Below, piece by piece: positions 34,226 to 43,379 of a stretch of 64,000 nt of DNA. The DNA comes from JBDHHQ01 sp039586035 (GTDB lineage: Bacteria > Gemmatimonadota > Gemmatimonadetes > Longimicrobiales > Gaopeijiaceae). How positions within the stretch are numbered: position 1 is the first letter of the stretch; the number at the start of each line of letters is the position of its first letter. The stretch covers positions 1 to 64,000 of the forward strand of contig JBDHLD010000019.1 in assembly GCA_039586035.1 (NCBI GenBank). The letters are read 5' to 3'. The position numbers and the translations under genes are program-made. The notes below the pieces were generated by a model, which saw nothing but the letters and a program-made list of their open reading frames with translations, made no database searches and had not been told where the DNA came from.

Positions 34226-35914
34226 CTACGCCACCTTCGAGCCGCCGTCGGCCGACCTGGGAAGATAGATGATGAACTCGGCTCCCCCCTCGGGGGCCCG
34301 TTCCACGAAGACGGCACCGTGATGCGCCTCCACCGCTCGATGCACGACGGCCAGCCCCATGCCACTCCCTCCGTCTCGCGTCGTGAAGAACGGATCGAAG
34401 ATTCTGGACACCTGCTTCGGATCGATGCCGGGCCCCGAGTCCCGAACGCTGAATCGGACGGGTGAGTCCACCCCTCCCTGAACGACGCGCTCCCCCTCGG
34501 GTCGTTCCTGCAGCTCGACCCGGACGACACCCTCCGAGCCCGAGAACTGCACGGCGTTCAGGAGGAGGTTGAAGACGGCACGATGCAGGAGATCCCCGTC
34601 TCCCGGGATCCACACCTCGTCTTCGAGGCCCGAACACTCGAGCCGGACCCCGCCGCTGGCCTCTGGATGTTGTGCGACGACGGCCGTGCACTCTCGAACC
34701 AACCGTGCAAAGTCGACCTCCTCCCGCTGACCCATCTTGAGGGAGCTGAACTCGAGGAACTCGGTCAGCAGTCGGCTCAGTCGATCGGACTCGGTCAGCA
34801 CCAGCTTGCCGAGCACCTCTCGATCCTCTTCATCGAGCGTCGGCTTCGTGATCTGCTCGACGCTCGAGCGGATCGACGCCAGGGGGTTCTTGATCTCGTG
34901 CGCCAGGGAAGCGGCCAGCTCGGCGATGACCTCGATGCGATCCGCCCTCCGATCGAGAGCCTTCAGTTGCTCCTGGTCCGTGATGTCCTGGAAGATGGCT
35001 GTCACCGACGGCCGCTCCTCCGGATCGTGGGAGACCACTGTCGTGCTGATGCCCAGCGTGCTCTCCCGACCGCCTCGACGAGCCACGGTCTTGAAGCGTG
35101 CGAGCGGTCGTCGCTCCTCGGCGGTCCAGACGAGCACTTTGCCCAGGTCCGGCGCCACCTCGGCTACGGCCTCCAGCACGGGTTGGGCGTCCCAGTCTTC
35201 GGCCTTGATGCCGAGGAGCTCTTCTCCGGCCGGGTTCAGGTAGACGACCTGGCCCGCGCCGTCCACGGTCAGAATGCCCGTCTGGATGTTCGCGAGGATG
35301 TCGTCGGTCGTGATCCGCAGACGTCGGAGCTGGGTCTCGACCGTGCCGAGGGCGATGCCTGCCCGACGGACCCGATCGCCCAGCCAGCCGGTGATGATGG
35401 CCACCAGGCCGAACAGGCCCATCTGCAGGAAGATCGGCGCCGAGAACGGCTCCCCGTGTCCAACCACCGCATCGGCGAAGTACAACACGCTGCACAGAAA
35501 CCCCACCAGCACTCCGCCGGGAAGTGGCAGCAGCAGCGCGCCCAAGCTGATGACGAGAATGTAGAGAGGAGCGAAAACGCTGTCGCCGCCCCCGGTGTGG
35601 TGCACCAGCAGCGTGACTAGCAGTGAGTCGAAGAGGATCTGCAGGTAGAGGAACCCCACCGGTATCCGGCCGGCCATGGCGCGGGCGTACCACGCCGACA
35701 GGGCAGTCATCCCCATGACACCGGCGAAGGCTCCCACCAGCAGGATGGAGATCACGGGGGGACTGCCGCCCAGCCAGCCGAGGGTCGCGGCCAGGAGCAG
35801 GGCCGTGGCCAGGGTAGCGCGCCCGAGGAACAGCCACCTGAGGAGGTCTTGTCTGCCGAACGCCAGGCGAGATCCGGCGGCTTGGATCTTCAGCTCGTCC
35901 CTCCCCAAACTCAA
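34226..35914 (-). CDS. pilS: Sensor histidine kinase PilS-type (pilS2)
   Basis: The 562-residue kinase has six predicted membrane helices in its first ~190 residues, the layout of Pseudomonas PilS, then a PAS domain (IQTGILTVDGAGQVVYLNPAGEELLG), HisKA box HEIKNPLASI and HATPase (NLLLNAVQFS, VRDSGPGI, FTTRDGGSGMGLAV). In PilS the membrane region senses pilin in the inner membrane. The only reasonable start is a TTG at 35914, because an in-frame stop lies just upstream; a second TTG two codons later is possible. Paired with pilR2. Confidence 0.9.
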   Translation of the reverse strand: MSLGRDELKIQAAGSRLAFGRQDLLRWLFLGRATLATALLLAATLGWLGGSPPVISILLVGAFAGVMGMTALSAWYARAMAGRIPVGFLYLQILFDSLLVTLLVHHTGGGDSVFAPLYILVISLGALLLPLPGGVLVGFLCSVLYFADAVVGHGEPFSAPIFLQMGLFGLVAIITGWLGDRVRRAGIALGTVETQLRRLRITTDDILANIQTGILTVDGAGQVVYLNPAGEELLGIKAEDWDAQPVLEAVAEVAPDLGKVLVWTAEERRPLARFKTVARRGGRESTLGISTTVVSHDPEERPSVTAIFQDITDQEQLKALDRRADRIEVIAELAASLAHEIKNPLASIRSSVEQITKPTLDEEDREVLGKLVLTESDRLSRLLTEFLEFSSLKMGQREEVDFARLVRECTAVVAQHPEASGGVRLECSGLEDEVWIPGDGDLLHRAVFNLLLNAVQFSGSEGVVRVELQERPEGERVVQGGVDSPVRFSVRDSGPGIDPKQVSRIFDPFFTTRDGGSGMGLAVVHRAVEAHHGAVFVERAPEGGAEFIIYLPRSADGGSKVA

Positions 35915-36059
35915 TCACGTCCGCCGCCAATCGGCGCGGCAGGTACCGAAAACATTTGTTCCGTAACAATACGGAGGCTTCTTGCAGTGTGCAAGGGCCG
36001 TATCTGGCAATTTGCAATTCGGGAAACGGTGGGGGGGTCGTGCGGGGCTGGGGAAGGCG

Positions 36060-36647
36060 TCAGCGCGGGGAGTCGGAGGCCGGTGGCTGGCGTGACGAGG
36101 GCACGGGCGGCCGTAGCACCGAGAGGTTCGCCACCAGGTCCCGGATGCGGCGGATTTGCCGCTGGATGGTCTCGAGCGACTCACGCAGCTCCCCCTCCTC
36201 GACGTCCATCAGGAGCAGTTGCGTCTCTGCCAGGGCTGACGTGAGTGGATTGTTGATGTCGTGGCGGGCCCGGGCCACGTGCCGGAGAACCACGCCCAGC
36301 TCCAGGACTGGGGCCACCGAATCGGGACGGGTGGCGTTCAGCACGTCTTCCAGAGACTGGAGGTAGCCCACGGAGAGAGGCAGTGCCGACACGGAACCGT
36401 CCTCGGCCCAGTCCAGGTGGATCACTCCCCAGTGCCCGCCTCGCACCCTGAGCTCGCGGCTCGTCCCTACCGCATCGGCCAGCGGTACCCCCGGCCCGAC
36501 CAGGACCAGGCCGGCAGGCACGTCGGATGCGTTCAGCAGCTCGGCCGCGGACCGAAAGGTCGCGATCCCCTCGGGCAAGCGGGGGCGTACACGCGCGGCG
36601 TGTTCAACGGGCGCCACGAAGGCTGTGATCGCGGTGCTGGCGTGCAT
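36060..36647 (-). CDS. Stand-alone HisKA-domain protein lacking the ATPase domain
   Basis: This 195-residue protein starts at ATG 36647. The first ~120 residues resemble a small sensor or receiver-like alpha/beta domain (AGLVLVGPGVPLADAVG, WGVIHLDWAEDGSVSALPLSVGYL). The C-terminal part is a histidine-kinase dimerisation helix, ARHDINNPLTSALAETQLLLMD, with the phospho-acceptor His in an H-box. The frame stops ~50 residues later, with no N, G1 or G2 box. It lies 145 bp upstream of pilS2 on the same strand. It could be a phosphotransfer partner or a regulatory dimerisation partner; the function is not known. Confidence 0.75.
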   Translation of the reverse strand: MHASTAITAFVAPVEHAARVRPRLPEGIATFRSAAELLNASDVPAGLVLVGPGVPLADAVGTSRELRVRGGHWGVIHLDWAEDGSVSALPLSVGYLQSLEDVLNATRPDSVAPVLELGVVLRHVARARHDINNPLTSALAETQLLLMDVEEGELRESLETIQRQIRRIRDLVANLSVLRPPVPSSRQPPASDSPR

Positions 36648-36824
36648 CGACGACGACTCCGGCGGGCAGGGCCCGGTTCCGCTGTACTTGCATGGGAGGC
36701 GCGTGGCATCCGGAGTGGGAAGTCTAGAGTCCGGCTCCGCCTCCCGCCAGACAGGCGCGCGGGGGTGCGGTACGGGGGATGGCAGCTCAGATTGGGTGTG
36801 GCAACCCCAGGAGAGAGACCCGTG

Positions 36825-38531
36825 ATGATCCAGTCGTCGCTGCTCGCCGCGGCCCGAGGCGAGCGACCCGCAGACGTCCTGTTGCAGGGCGGCATGGTGG
36901 CCAACGTCCTGACGGCCGAGCTCGAACGCGTGGACGTGGCCGTCGCCGGAGGCCGGGTGGTCGGGTTGGGCACCGACTACGAGGCGTCCCACGTCGTGGA
37001 CGTATCGGGACGGTTCCTCCTCCCGGGCTATCTGGACGCCCATGTCCACATCGAGTCGAGTCTGGCGACGCCTCCGGAGTTCGCCCGGGCAGTCGTTCCT
37101 CGTGGCACCACGACCGTGGTCTGCGACCCCCACGAGATCGCGAACGTGCACGGTCTCGCCGGGATCGACTACATGTTGAGGTCCAGCCAGGGCCTGCCGC
37201 TCTCGGTTCTGGTGATGGCCAGCTCCTGCGTGCCCGCCACGCCAATGGGGACCGCCGGCGCCCAGCTGGACGCGGGTGACCTGACGTCACTCCTGGCGCA
37301 CGACCGCGTGCTGGGTCTCGCCGAGGTCATGAACTTTCCCGGCGTCATCGGTGGGCATCCGGACGTGTTGGCCAAGATCGACGCGTTCCGGGGTCGTCCC
37401 ATAGATGGCCATGCCCCGGGTGTCCGCGGCGCCCCGCTCAACGCCTACATCGTGGGCGGTCCCCTGTCGGACCATGAATGCACGACGCCAGAAGAGGCGT
37501 TGGAGAAGCTCCGGCGCGGACTGTGGCTCTTCCTGCGAGAGGCCACGAACGCTCGGAATCTACGGGATCTCGTTCCCACGTTGACCCCCCAGAACCGGCG
37601 CCGGGTCGCCCTTTGTACGGACGACCGCCAGCCGCCCGATCTGCTGGACGAGGGCGGGATCGATCACATGCTACGGGTGCTGGTGGAATCGGGGATCGAG
37701 CCGCTGGAAGCACTTCGGTTGGCCACCTTGAACCCGGCCGAGTACTTCGGGCTCCGGGACAGGGGCGCCATTGCTCCGGGACGGCGGGCGGACGTCGTGG
37801 TCGTATCGGACCTCCATTCCTTCGCCGCCGAGGAGGTCTTCGTCGGTGGAGAGCCCGTTGCCCGCTCGGGGGAGGCCCTGCCCTGGAACCTCCCGGCCCC
37901 ACCGACGCCGCCGCCGCCGTCGATGCAGGTCCCGTGGGACCGCGTCGACCTGTCCATCCCTGCTCGCGGAGACCGGGTCAGGGTGATCCGCGTCGTGCCC
38001 GATCAGATCGTGACGGACGCGATCCTCACGCCTCCCAGGGTGGTCGATGGCTTGGTGGCGGCCGACCCCGTGCGAGATCTCATGAAGATCGCGGTCATCG
38101 AACGCCACACGGGGAGCGGTAGGGTCGGACTCGGCCTGGTCCACGGGATGGGTCTCACCGAAGGTGCCTTGGCCAGCACGGTGGCCCACGACCACCACAA
38201 CTTGATCGTCGTGGGCGCGGATGACCGCTCCATGCTGTCGGCCGCCCGCGCCGTGGCTTCGGGGGGAGGCGGGCTGGCCGTCGCTCGGGGTGACGCTATC
38301 CTCTCGGCGCTCCCGCTACCGGTCGGCGGTCTCATGTCGGATCGACCGATGGAGGCGGTGCGGCTGGGACTGGAGGCCGTGATCGAGGCGGCCCGGGGCC
38401 TGGGCTCCGACCTTCACGATCCCTTCATGGCCCTCTCGTTCCTGGGACTCGAGGTGATCCCCACGCTCAAGATCACCGATCGGGGCCTCGTCGACGTGGA
38501 CGCCTTCCAACTCGTGGATCTGTGGGTTTGA
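36825..38531 (+). CDS. ade: Adenine deaminase
   Basis: The amidohydrolase converts adenine to hypoxanthine in purine salvage. The 568-residue protein has GYLDAHVHIESS (metal ligands HxH), TTTVVCDPHEIANVHG, GHPDV, GHAPGV, the CTDDR block and the C-terminal adenine-deaminase domain (LTEGALASTVAHDHHNLIVVG). ATG at 36825 follows GGAGAGAG by a normal distance; a GTG one codon earlier is equivalent. It is the first plus-strand gene here, divergent from the HisKA protein across 177 bp without recognisable sites. Confidence 0.95.
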   Translation: MIQSSLLAAARGERPADVLLQGGMVANVLTAELERVDVAVAGGRVVGLGTDYEASHVVDVSGRFLLPGYLDAHVHIESSLATPPEFARAVVPRGTTTVVCDPHEIANVHGLAGIDYMLRSSQGLPLSVLVMASSCVPATPMGTAGAQLDAGDLTSLLAHDRVLGLAEVMNFPGVIGGHPDVLAKIDAFRGRPIDGHAPGVRGAPLNAYIVGGPLSDHECTTPEEALEKLRRGLWLFLREATNARNLRDLVPTLTPQNRRRVALCTDDRQPPDLLDEGGIDHMLRVLVESGIEPLEALRLATLNPAEYFGLRDRGAIAPGRRADVVVVSDLHSFAAEEVFVGGEPVARSGEALPWNLPAPPTPPPPSMQVPWDRVDLSIPARGDRVRVIRVVPDQIVTDAILTPPRVVDGLVAADPVRDLMKIAVIERHTGSGRVGLGLVHGMGLTEGALASTVAHDHHNLIVVGADDRSMLSAARAVASGGGGLAVARGDAILSALPLPVGGLMSDRPMEAVRLGLEAVIEAARGLGSDLHDPFMALSFLGLEVIPTLKITDRGLVDVDAFQLVDLWV

Positions 38532-40591
38532 GCGGCGCCACGCTCCTGCTCCGCCGGAGTCTGGGCGTGGCGTTGCTGGGCCTGTCGCTGGTCCCCGCGT
38601 ACCGCCTGCTGGATCACTCCTCCACGGGCCCGGCCGGCCAGGCGACGGTGCGGCTCGGCGATGCGACTCTCTCTCTCGTATGGTGGAGTCTCCTGATCGT
38701 CGGGGCCGTGGCGCTCGCGCTTGGACGCCTGATTCCCAGGGCCGACCCCGCCGACCTGCTGTCGCGGTTGGACGGCCAGCTCGCCCGACTCCACCCATCC
38801 CGCCTCGCGCTGACCGCTGCGGTCGTCGGTGCTCTCCTCGCCCTCGCGGTGGGTCAGTTCGTCTTTCAGGGGTATCCCACGTTGCTGGACGAGATGGCTC
38901 AACTGCTCCACGCTCGGTTCTTCCTAGCGGGGCGGCTGGCCGGCCTCCACCCGGACCCGGCTGCCGCCTGGATCATCCAGAACACGCTGGTGACCGATGC
39001 GGGGTGGGTGTCGCAGTACCCTCCGTTCCACACGGCCCTGCTGTCGCTGGCGCTCGCGCTCGGGGGTCTGGGCTTCACGGGCCCTCTTGCCACCCTGGTC
39101 CTTTTGCTCTGCACCGCCGCCATCGCGCGGCGACTCCTGCCCGAGCAGCCGTCCATCGTCCGGTGGGGTGCGGTGCTGGCGGCGACGAGTCCGTTCGTCC
39201 TGGCCCTGGGGGCGGGATACCTGAGCCACGTGACCGCGGCGGCCCTTTCCGCGGCCGGCCTGTGGGCGGGCCTGCGGGCTCGTGACGGGAGCGCCGGCTG
39301 GGCGTTGCTCGCGGGTCTCGGAGCCGGCGCCCTCGCGGCGACCCGTCCCTGGACCGCCTTGGTGCTGTCAGGGTTCTTCACCGCCGGGATCTGGGTACCG
39401 CGTTGGAGGGAGGGTGCGGGAGGCCGGTGGCTCAGTGTCCGAATGGCCCTCGCCGCCGTAGGCGTCGCACCCGGGGGCATCCTGCTGGCGGCATACAACA
39501 CCCGCCTGTTCGGCGCCCCCCTCCGGTTCGGCTATGCGGTGGCCCAGGGTCCGAGACACGGACTCGGGTGGCACGACGACCCCTGGGGCAACGCCTACGG
39601 CCCACTCGAGTCCCTGGGGTACACGGCGGCGGACCTGCTGCAGCTCGGGGTACATCTCTTCGAGACACCCATTCCCGCTACCGCCGCGGTCGGCGCCTTC
39701 CTGCTCCTCGCCCCTCGCCTGGGGAGCGGCGCCAGAATCCTGGTCGCCTGGGCAACCCTGCCGGTGGCGGCCAACGCGGTCTACTGGCATCACGGATACC
39801 ACCTGGGCCCCCGCATGCTCTTCGAGGCCGCGCCTGCCTGGATTCTGCTGACGGCCATCTCCGTAGGCGGGCTCATGGCCATGCTCCCCAACGGTTGGCC
39901 GGCCCGGTCGGGTCGGTGGGCGGTGGTGCTGTCGGTAGCCTGGGCCCTGGCATTGGGTGTGCCTGGCCGGATCGAGAGCTATCGGTGGAGCCCCGATGCG
40001 CTGGCCCGCATGCAGGTGCCCACGGCGTCCGGCAACAGTCTGATCTTCGTGCACGGCGGGTGGTCGGGCCGCCTGTCCGCAGAGCTGGCGGGCCTCGGTA
40101 TGCGCCTGGATTCCGTGGAGACGGCCATCCGGCGCAACGACGCGTGTCGCGTCCAGACTTTTCTGTCGGCATGGTCGGAGACGGGTGCCCGGGAACCGGC
40201 GGCCGCCAGCGTCGGGCTGGATTTCCGGCCGCTCCCGGGCAACGCACCGGGACTCGAGATCGTCGAGATCTCGCCCGGCAGCACGGTGCGGGTCGATCGG
40301 ACGGTGACGCCGTCGGACGAGTGCCGACGGCAGGCTGCTGCCGACCGACTGGGCGTAGTCGAGCTGGCCCCCCTTCTCTGGCAGGGGGACCTTCCCGGCG
40401 TGGAAGAAGGCGCTCCTCTCTTCGTCAGGGACCGGGGCCCGGAGCGCAACGCCGAGATCCTGGCGCGGTTCGTGGACCGGAGAGCCGCGATGCTGGTCCC
40501 CGGAGGCCCGGATCGCCCTCCGCTACTCGTGCCCTACGAGGAGGGCATGGCCCGCATCTGGCCTCCGGTCAGGGACGAGGCAAGTCGATGA
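38522..40591 (+). CDS. Multi-spanning GT-C-like membrane protein
   Basis: The 689-residue protein has about 10-12 hydrophobic helices over residues 10-470 and a soluble C-terminal domain (~480-689). The first large loop carries PTLLDEMAQLLHARFFLAGRL, similar to the acidic DE motif of ArnT/PMT-type GT-C enzymes that use polyprenyl-phosphate sugars. The C-terminal domain has two cysteines (NDACRVQ, SDECRRQ). The GTG start overlaps the end of ade by 10 bp. The 3' end overlaps the convergent flavin-reductase gene by 23 bp. The family is suggested by topology and the DE motif only. Confidence 0.75.
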   Translation: MGLSGATLLLRRSLGVALLGLSLVPAYRLLDHSSTGPAGQATVRLGDATLSLVWWSLLIVGAVALALGRLIPRADPADLLSRLDGQLARLHPSRLALTAAVVGALLALAVGQFVFQGYPTLLDEMAQLLHARFFLAGRLAGLHPDPAAAWIIQNTLVTDAGWVSQYPPFHTALLSLALALGGLGFTGPLATLVLLLCTAAIARRLLPEQPSIVRWGAVLAATSPFVLALGAGYLSHVTAAALSAAGLWAGLRARDGSAGWALLAGLGAGALAATRPWTALVLSGFFTAGIWVPRWREGAGGRWLSVRMALAAVGVAPGGILLAAYNTRLFGAPLRFGYAVAQGPRHGLGWHDDPWGNAYGPLESLGYTAADLLQLGVHLFETPIPATAAVGAFLLLAPRLGSGARILVAWATLPVAANAVYWHHGYHLGPRMLFEAAPAWILLTAISVGGLMAMLPNGWPARSGRWAVVLSVAWALALGVPGRIESYRWSPDALARMQVPTASGNSLIFVHGGWSGRLSAELAGLGMRLDSVETAIRRNDACRVQTFLSAWSETGAREPAAASVGLDFRPLPGNAPGLEIVEISPGSTVRVDRTVTPSDECRRQAAADRLGVVELAPLLWQGDLPGVEEGAPLFVRDRGPERNAEILARFVDRRAAMLVPGGPDRPPLLVPYEEGMARIWPPVRDEASR

Positions 40592-41186
40592 TGCGGCCGA
40601 GGAGCCCGTAGCGCGACCCAAAGAGCCGGCCGACAGGGCGGAGACTGGCCGACTCCGCATGGAGACTGCCCGGGGCCAGCTCGAGCTGCCCGGAAAGGCG
40701 CACGGCCAGCACCTCGCCGATGACCAATGCGGCGGCGGAGTCTCCCAGATCCACTTCCTTGAAGAGCCGGCAAGCCAGCACCGCCGGGCAGTCCTCGACG
40801 TACGGGGCGTCCACGACCTCGGCGGCGGCCATTGGCAGGCCGGCCTCCTCGAACTCGTCGACACCCGGCGGGTGAGGGGCCGCGGTCGCGTTCATGGCCT
40901 CGAGGTGGCCTTCCGTCACCACGTTGATGCTGAAGGCCCCGGACGCCCGAATGTTCACCAGTGAATCCTTCGGGCCGTCCTTGCGACGCCCGATGGAGAC
41001 GCCCACGAGCATTGGCGTCGGAGAGAGGGCGGAGAAGTAGCTGAACGGAGCCAGGTTGGGCACACGATCTGCCCCCCAGGTGCCGAGCCAGGCGATCGGG
41101 CGCGGCACGACCAACGACGTGAGGAGCTGGTAACGTTGCCGGTTCGTGAGGGCGCCGGTCTCCAGGATCCGAGTGTTGGCGCTCAT
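40569..41186 (-). CDS. Flavin reductase-like (split-barrel FMN-binding) protein
   Basis: The 205-residue protein has the pattern VPRPIAWLGTWGADRVPNLAPFSYFSALSPTPMLVGVSI, followed by KDSLVNIRASGAFSINVV, which marks the flavin reductase-like split-barrel family that binds FMN. Partners and substrate are not apparent. Its tail overlaps the GT-C gene by 23 bp in antisense. The ~210 bp between it and the LysM gene contain no feature I can support. Confidence 0.88.
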   Translation of the reverse strand: MSANTRILETGALTNRQRYQLLTSLVVPRPIAWLGTWGADRVPNLAPFSYFSALSPTPMLVGVSIGRRKDGPKDSLVNIRASGAFSINVVTEGHLEAMNATAAPHPPGVDEFEEAGLPMAAAEVVDAPYVEDCPAVLACRLFKEVDLGDSAAALVIGEVLAVRLSGQLELAPGSLHAESASLRPVGRLFGSRYGLLGRIIDLPRP

Positions 41187-41397
41187 GGCCCATTGGGAGG
41201 GGGAGCGGAAGGCAGGCGACCGCCCGAGGGCGGCGATCCGGGACGATCGTGAGGCCGAAGCTACCGGGTCGGGGGACCCTTGAGAAGAGGCGTCCGACGA
41301 CCTGTGCGTGGTGCCGCTGCCGGCGGTCCCTTCCGCCGTGAGGCTGGGCAGCCTGATGCCGCCGACGCCGGCTCGAGGCGCGCCGGCCCCGTAAGGC

Positions 41398-42183
41398 CTA
41401 CCTGGTGCCGGGGAGGGTGAGAAGCTGGCCGGCGTAGATCCTGCTGCCCCGGAGCTCGTTGGCCGTCTTGAGCCGCTCCACGGTGGTTCCGTGTCGCTCG
41501 GCGATGCCCCACAGTGAGTCCCCGGAGCGCACCCGATACTCCACCGGGCTCACCTCCACGACCCGCGTCGTCGCCTCGGCGACGCTCTCCGTGGCCATGC
41601 GCTTCACGTAGCCCGCGTACTGCCTCGGAAAGAGCGCCACGTGGTAGTGCGGCGGACGCCGCTCCCTCGTCGCCTCCAGGACGCCTCTTCCCTCCAGCGA
41701 CAGGAGGACGTTCTCGATCCACGAGCGGCACGCGCGGTTGTTGCTCCTTCGCAGGTCCACGGCCATTCCCGTCGGATGGACCGACCGGGACGAGGCGTTG
41801 GACGGCTGACGCGACCGTGGTCGCGTGAGGCTCGTGACGACCAGCTGCTCACCGCACGCGTGCCGGTATTGCCTCGCGAGGCGCTGTATGAAGAGGGCGA
41901 CCTCGGGGCGCGTGTAGGGGAACGACACGTCGTGGAGGCGGAAGTCCCGGTCGCTCCTGACGCGGACGAGGTATCCGGCAGTGGCGAACCGATCCACCTG
42001 AGAGGAGCTTCGGATGTAGGTGTAGTCGTGCTCCTCTGCCACGCGGTTCTGGCGGTCCAGCGAGCTCGACGAGCCCCTCAGGCTCTGTCCCTGAGCCGCC
42101 TCGGCGGGCACGCTGAGCGCGAGCCCCACCGAGAGGCTAATGGCCGCCCGGCGGCCGTTTCGATACCAGTCAGCCCTGACCAT
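41398..42183 (-). CDS. Secreted LAS-type peptidase-like protein with C-terminal LysM
   Basis: This 261-residue protein has a signal peptide (AAISLSVGLALSVPAEAAQGQ), a central domain with SVHPTGMAVDLRR and PPHYHVALFP, which match the SxHxxGxAxD and HxH zinc-ligand pattern of LAS/M15-type peptidoglycan peptidases, and a C-terminal LysM (YRVRSGDSLWGIAERHGTTVERLKTANEL). A cell-wall DD- or LD-peptidase, or an inactive relative, is the best guess. Two cysteines (HACGEQ, RACRSW) may pair. The gene is single, with no operon partner. Confidence 0.8.
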   Translation of the reverse strand: MVRADWYRNGRRAAISLSVGLALSVPAEAAQGQSLRGSSSSLDRQNRVAEEHDYTYIRSSSQVDRFATAGYLVRVRSDRDFRLHDVSFPYTRPEVALFIQRLARQYRHACGEQLVVTSLTRPRSRQPSNASSRSVHPTGMAVDLRRSNNRACRSWIENVLLSLEGRGVLEATRERRPPHYHVALFPRQYAGYVKRMATESVAEATTRVVEVSPVEYRVRSGDSLWGIAERHGTTVERLKTANELRGSRIYAGQLLTLPGTR

Positions 42184-42597
42184 TCAACGCGCCCGGATCT
42201 CCTGCTCTTTTCTGCTTCTCCCAGCCCCCGCGGACCGGTGCCGATCGGCCATCTGCCTATGGCCGCCCGCGTTGCGTCACCACCCCACGGGGCCTTCCGG
42301 AAGACAATGTCTAAACAGATGTGTCTCGGAACACAAGGAAAAACGTTCCCCTCGCGGGACCGGCCTCTTTGCTGGAGTATCGGCCCATCGGCGTCCCGTA
42401 TCGACGTCGTCCCGCCCGTTTAACTCCAGCCCGCGCGCTCGAGTTCCGCAGCATGGAGGGCCCCGTGACGTGACTCACGGAGCCCTCGAGGACGGGGACG
42501 CGACGGACCGCGGGCCCCGACCGTCCCGGGATGGCCTGGCCTCCATACCGGCTGGCGACAGCGTGGAGGGTCACCGCGTTCTCGTGCGGCCGAGGCG
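42184..42597 (-). other. 414-bp intergenic region between the LysM gene and sod
   Basis: No coding potential is seen. It holds the sod terminator-like stem (42458-42485) and an AT-richer patch at 42300-42350, where the LysM gene promoter probably lies, although no good -35/-10 pair could be picked. Confidence 0.6.
42458..42485 (-). terminator. Hairpin downstream of sod
   Basis: An 11-bp stem (GGGCCCCGTGA/TCACGGAGCCC, one G-U-type mismatch) with a 6-base loop lies 113 bases after the sod stop. There is no clear T-tract. Confidence 0.45.
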
Positions 42598-43239
42598 TCA
42601 GCCCACCGAGTGGATCCAACCGCCTTTGGCTACCTCGAACTTCGCGGCGACCGCATCCCAATTCACCACGTTCCAGAACGCGGTCAGATAGTCGGGCCGA
42701 CGGTTCTGGTAGTTCAGGTAGTAGGCGTGCTCCCACACGTCGACGCCGAGGATCGGCGTGTCGCTCTGGGTCAACGGAGAGTCCTGGTTGGCGGTGGAGC
42801 AGACCTTGAGCTCACCGAACGGGTCCACCACGAGCCAGCCCCAGCCGGACCCGAAGCGGGCGCCTGCAGCGGCGTTGAAGGCGTCCTTGAAGCCGTCCAG
42901 GGAGCCGAACGCCCCGTCGATGGCCGCCGCCAGGTCGCCGGAAGGAGCCGACGACCCACCAGGGCCGATCACTTCCCAGAAGAGGGAGTGGTTGTGATAC
43001 CCCCCGCCGTTGTTCCGTATGGCGGACCGGATGGCGTCCGGCAGGGCGTGCAACCCCAGCAGGAGCTGGGACGCGGAGTATTCATGGTAGGCCGGATAGC
43101 CCTCGAGCGCTCCGTTGAGCTTGTTCGTGTAGCCTGCGTGATGCTTGCCGTGGTGGATCCGCATCGTGCGCTCGTCGATGTGGGGCTCGAGCGCATTGTG
43201 ATCGAATCCCAGCTCGGGGAGTTGGAACGGGTAGGCCAT
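42598..43239 (-). CDS. sodB/sodA: Iron/manganese superoxide dismutase
   Basis: The 213-residue enzyme dismutates superoxide. The metal ligands are visible: His29 in IHHGKHH, His84 in YHNHSLFW, and Asp and His in DVWEHAYYLNYQNRRPDYL. GGGYHNH and GSGW are closer to Mn or cambialistic forms, but metal cannot be assigned by eye. No signal peptide, so cytoplasmic. It is divergent from dinB across ~140 bp that must contain both promoters. GGAGG lies 6 bases before the ATG. Confidence 0.95.
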   Translation of the reverse strand: MAYPFQLPELGFDHNALEPHIDERTMRIHHGKHHAGYTNKLNGALEGYPAYHEYSASQLLLGLHALPDAIRSAIRNNGGGYHNHSLFWEVIGPGGSSAPSGDLAAAIDGAFGSLDGFKDAFNAAAGARFGSGWGWLVVDPFGELKVCSTANQDSPLTQSDTPILGVDVWEHAYYLNYQNRRPDYLTAFWNVVNWDAVAAKFEVAKGGWIHSVG

Positions 43240-43379
43240 CGAAATCCTCCTTGGTGCGGTGTCGCTGTGGGATCGAACCTGGTTTTCGAGATGTCACCCT
43301 CGGGATATCTTCGGGGTGGGGAGCGAGGGCGGCCCAGCCTCCTCCTCAGGCGGAAGGGAATTACGGAGACCGGACCACT

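Noticed and set aside
41261..41731. Minus-strand 156-codon open frame overlapping the LysM gene
   Set aside because: Different frame of a convincingly coded gene, low-complexity composition, no RBS.
43240..43379. LexA box between sod and dinB
   Set aside because: No CTGT-N8-ACAG or GAAC-N4-GTTC-like palindrome was found.
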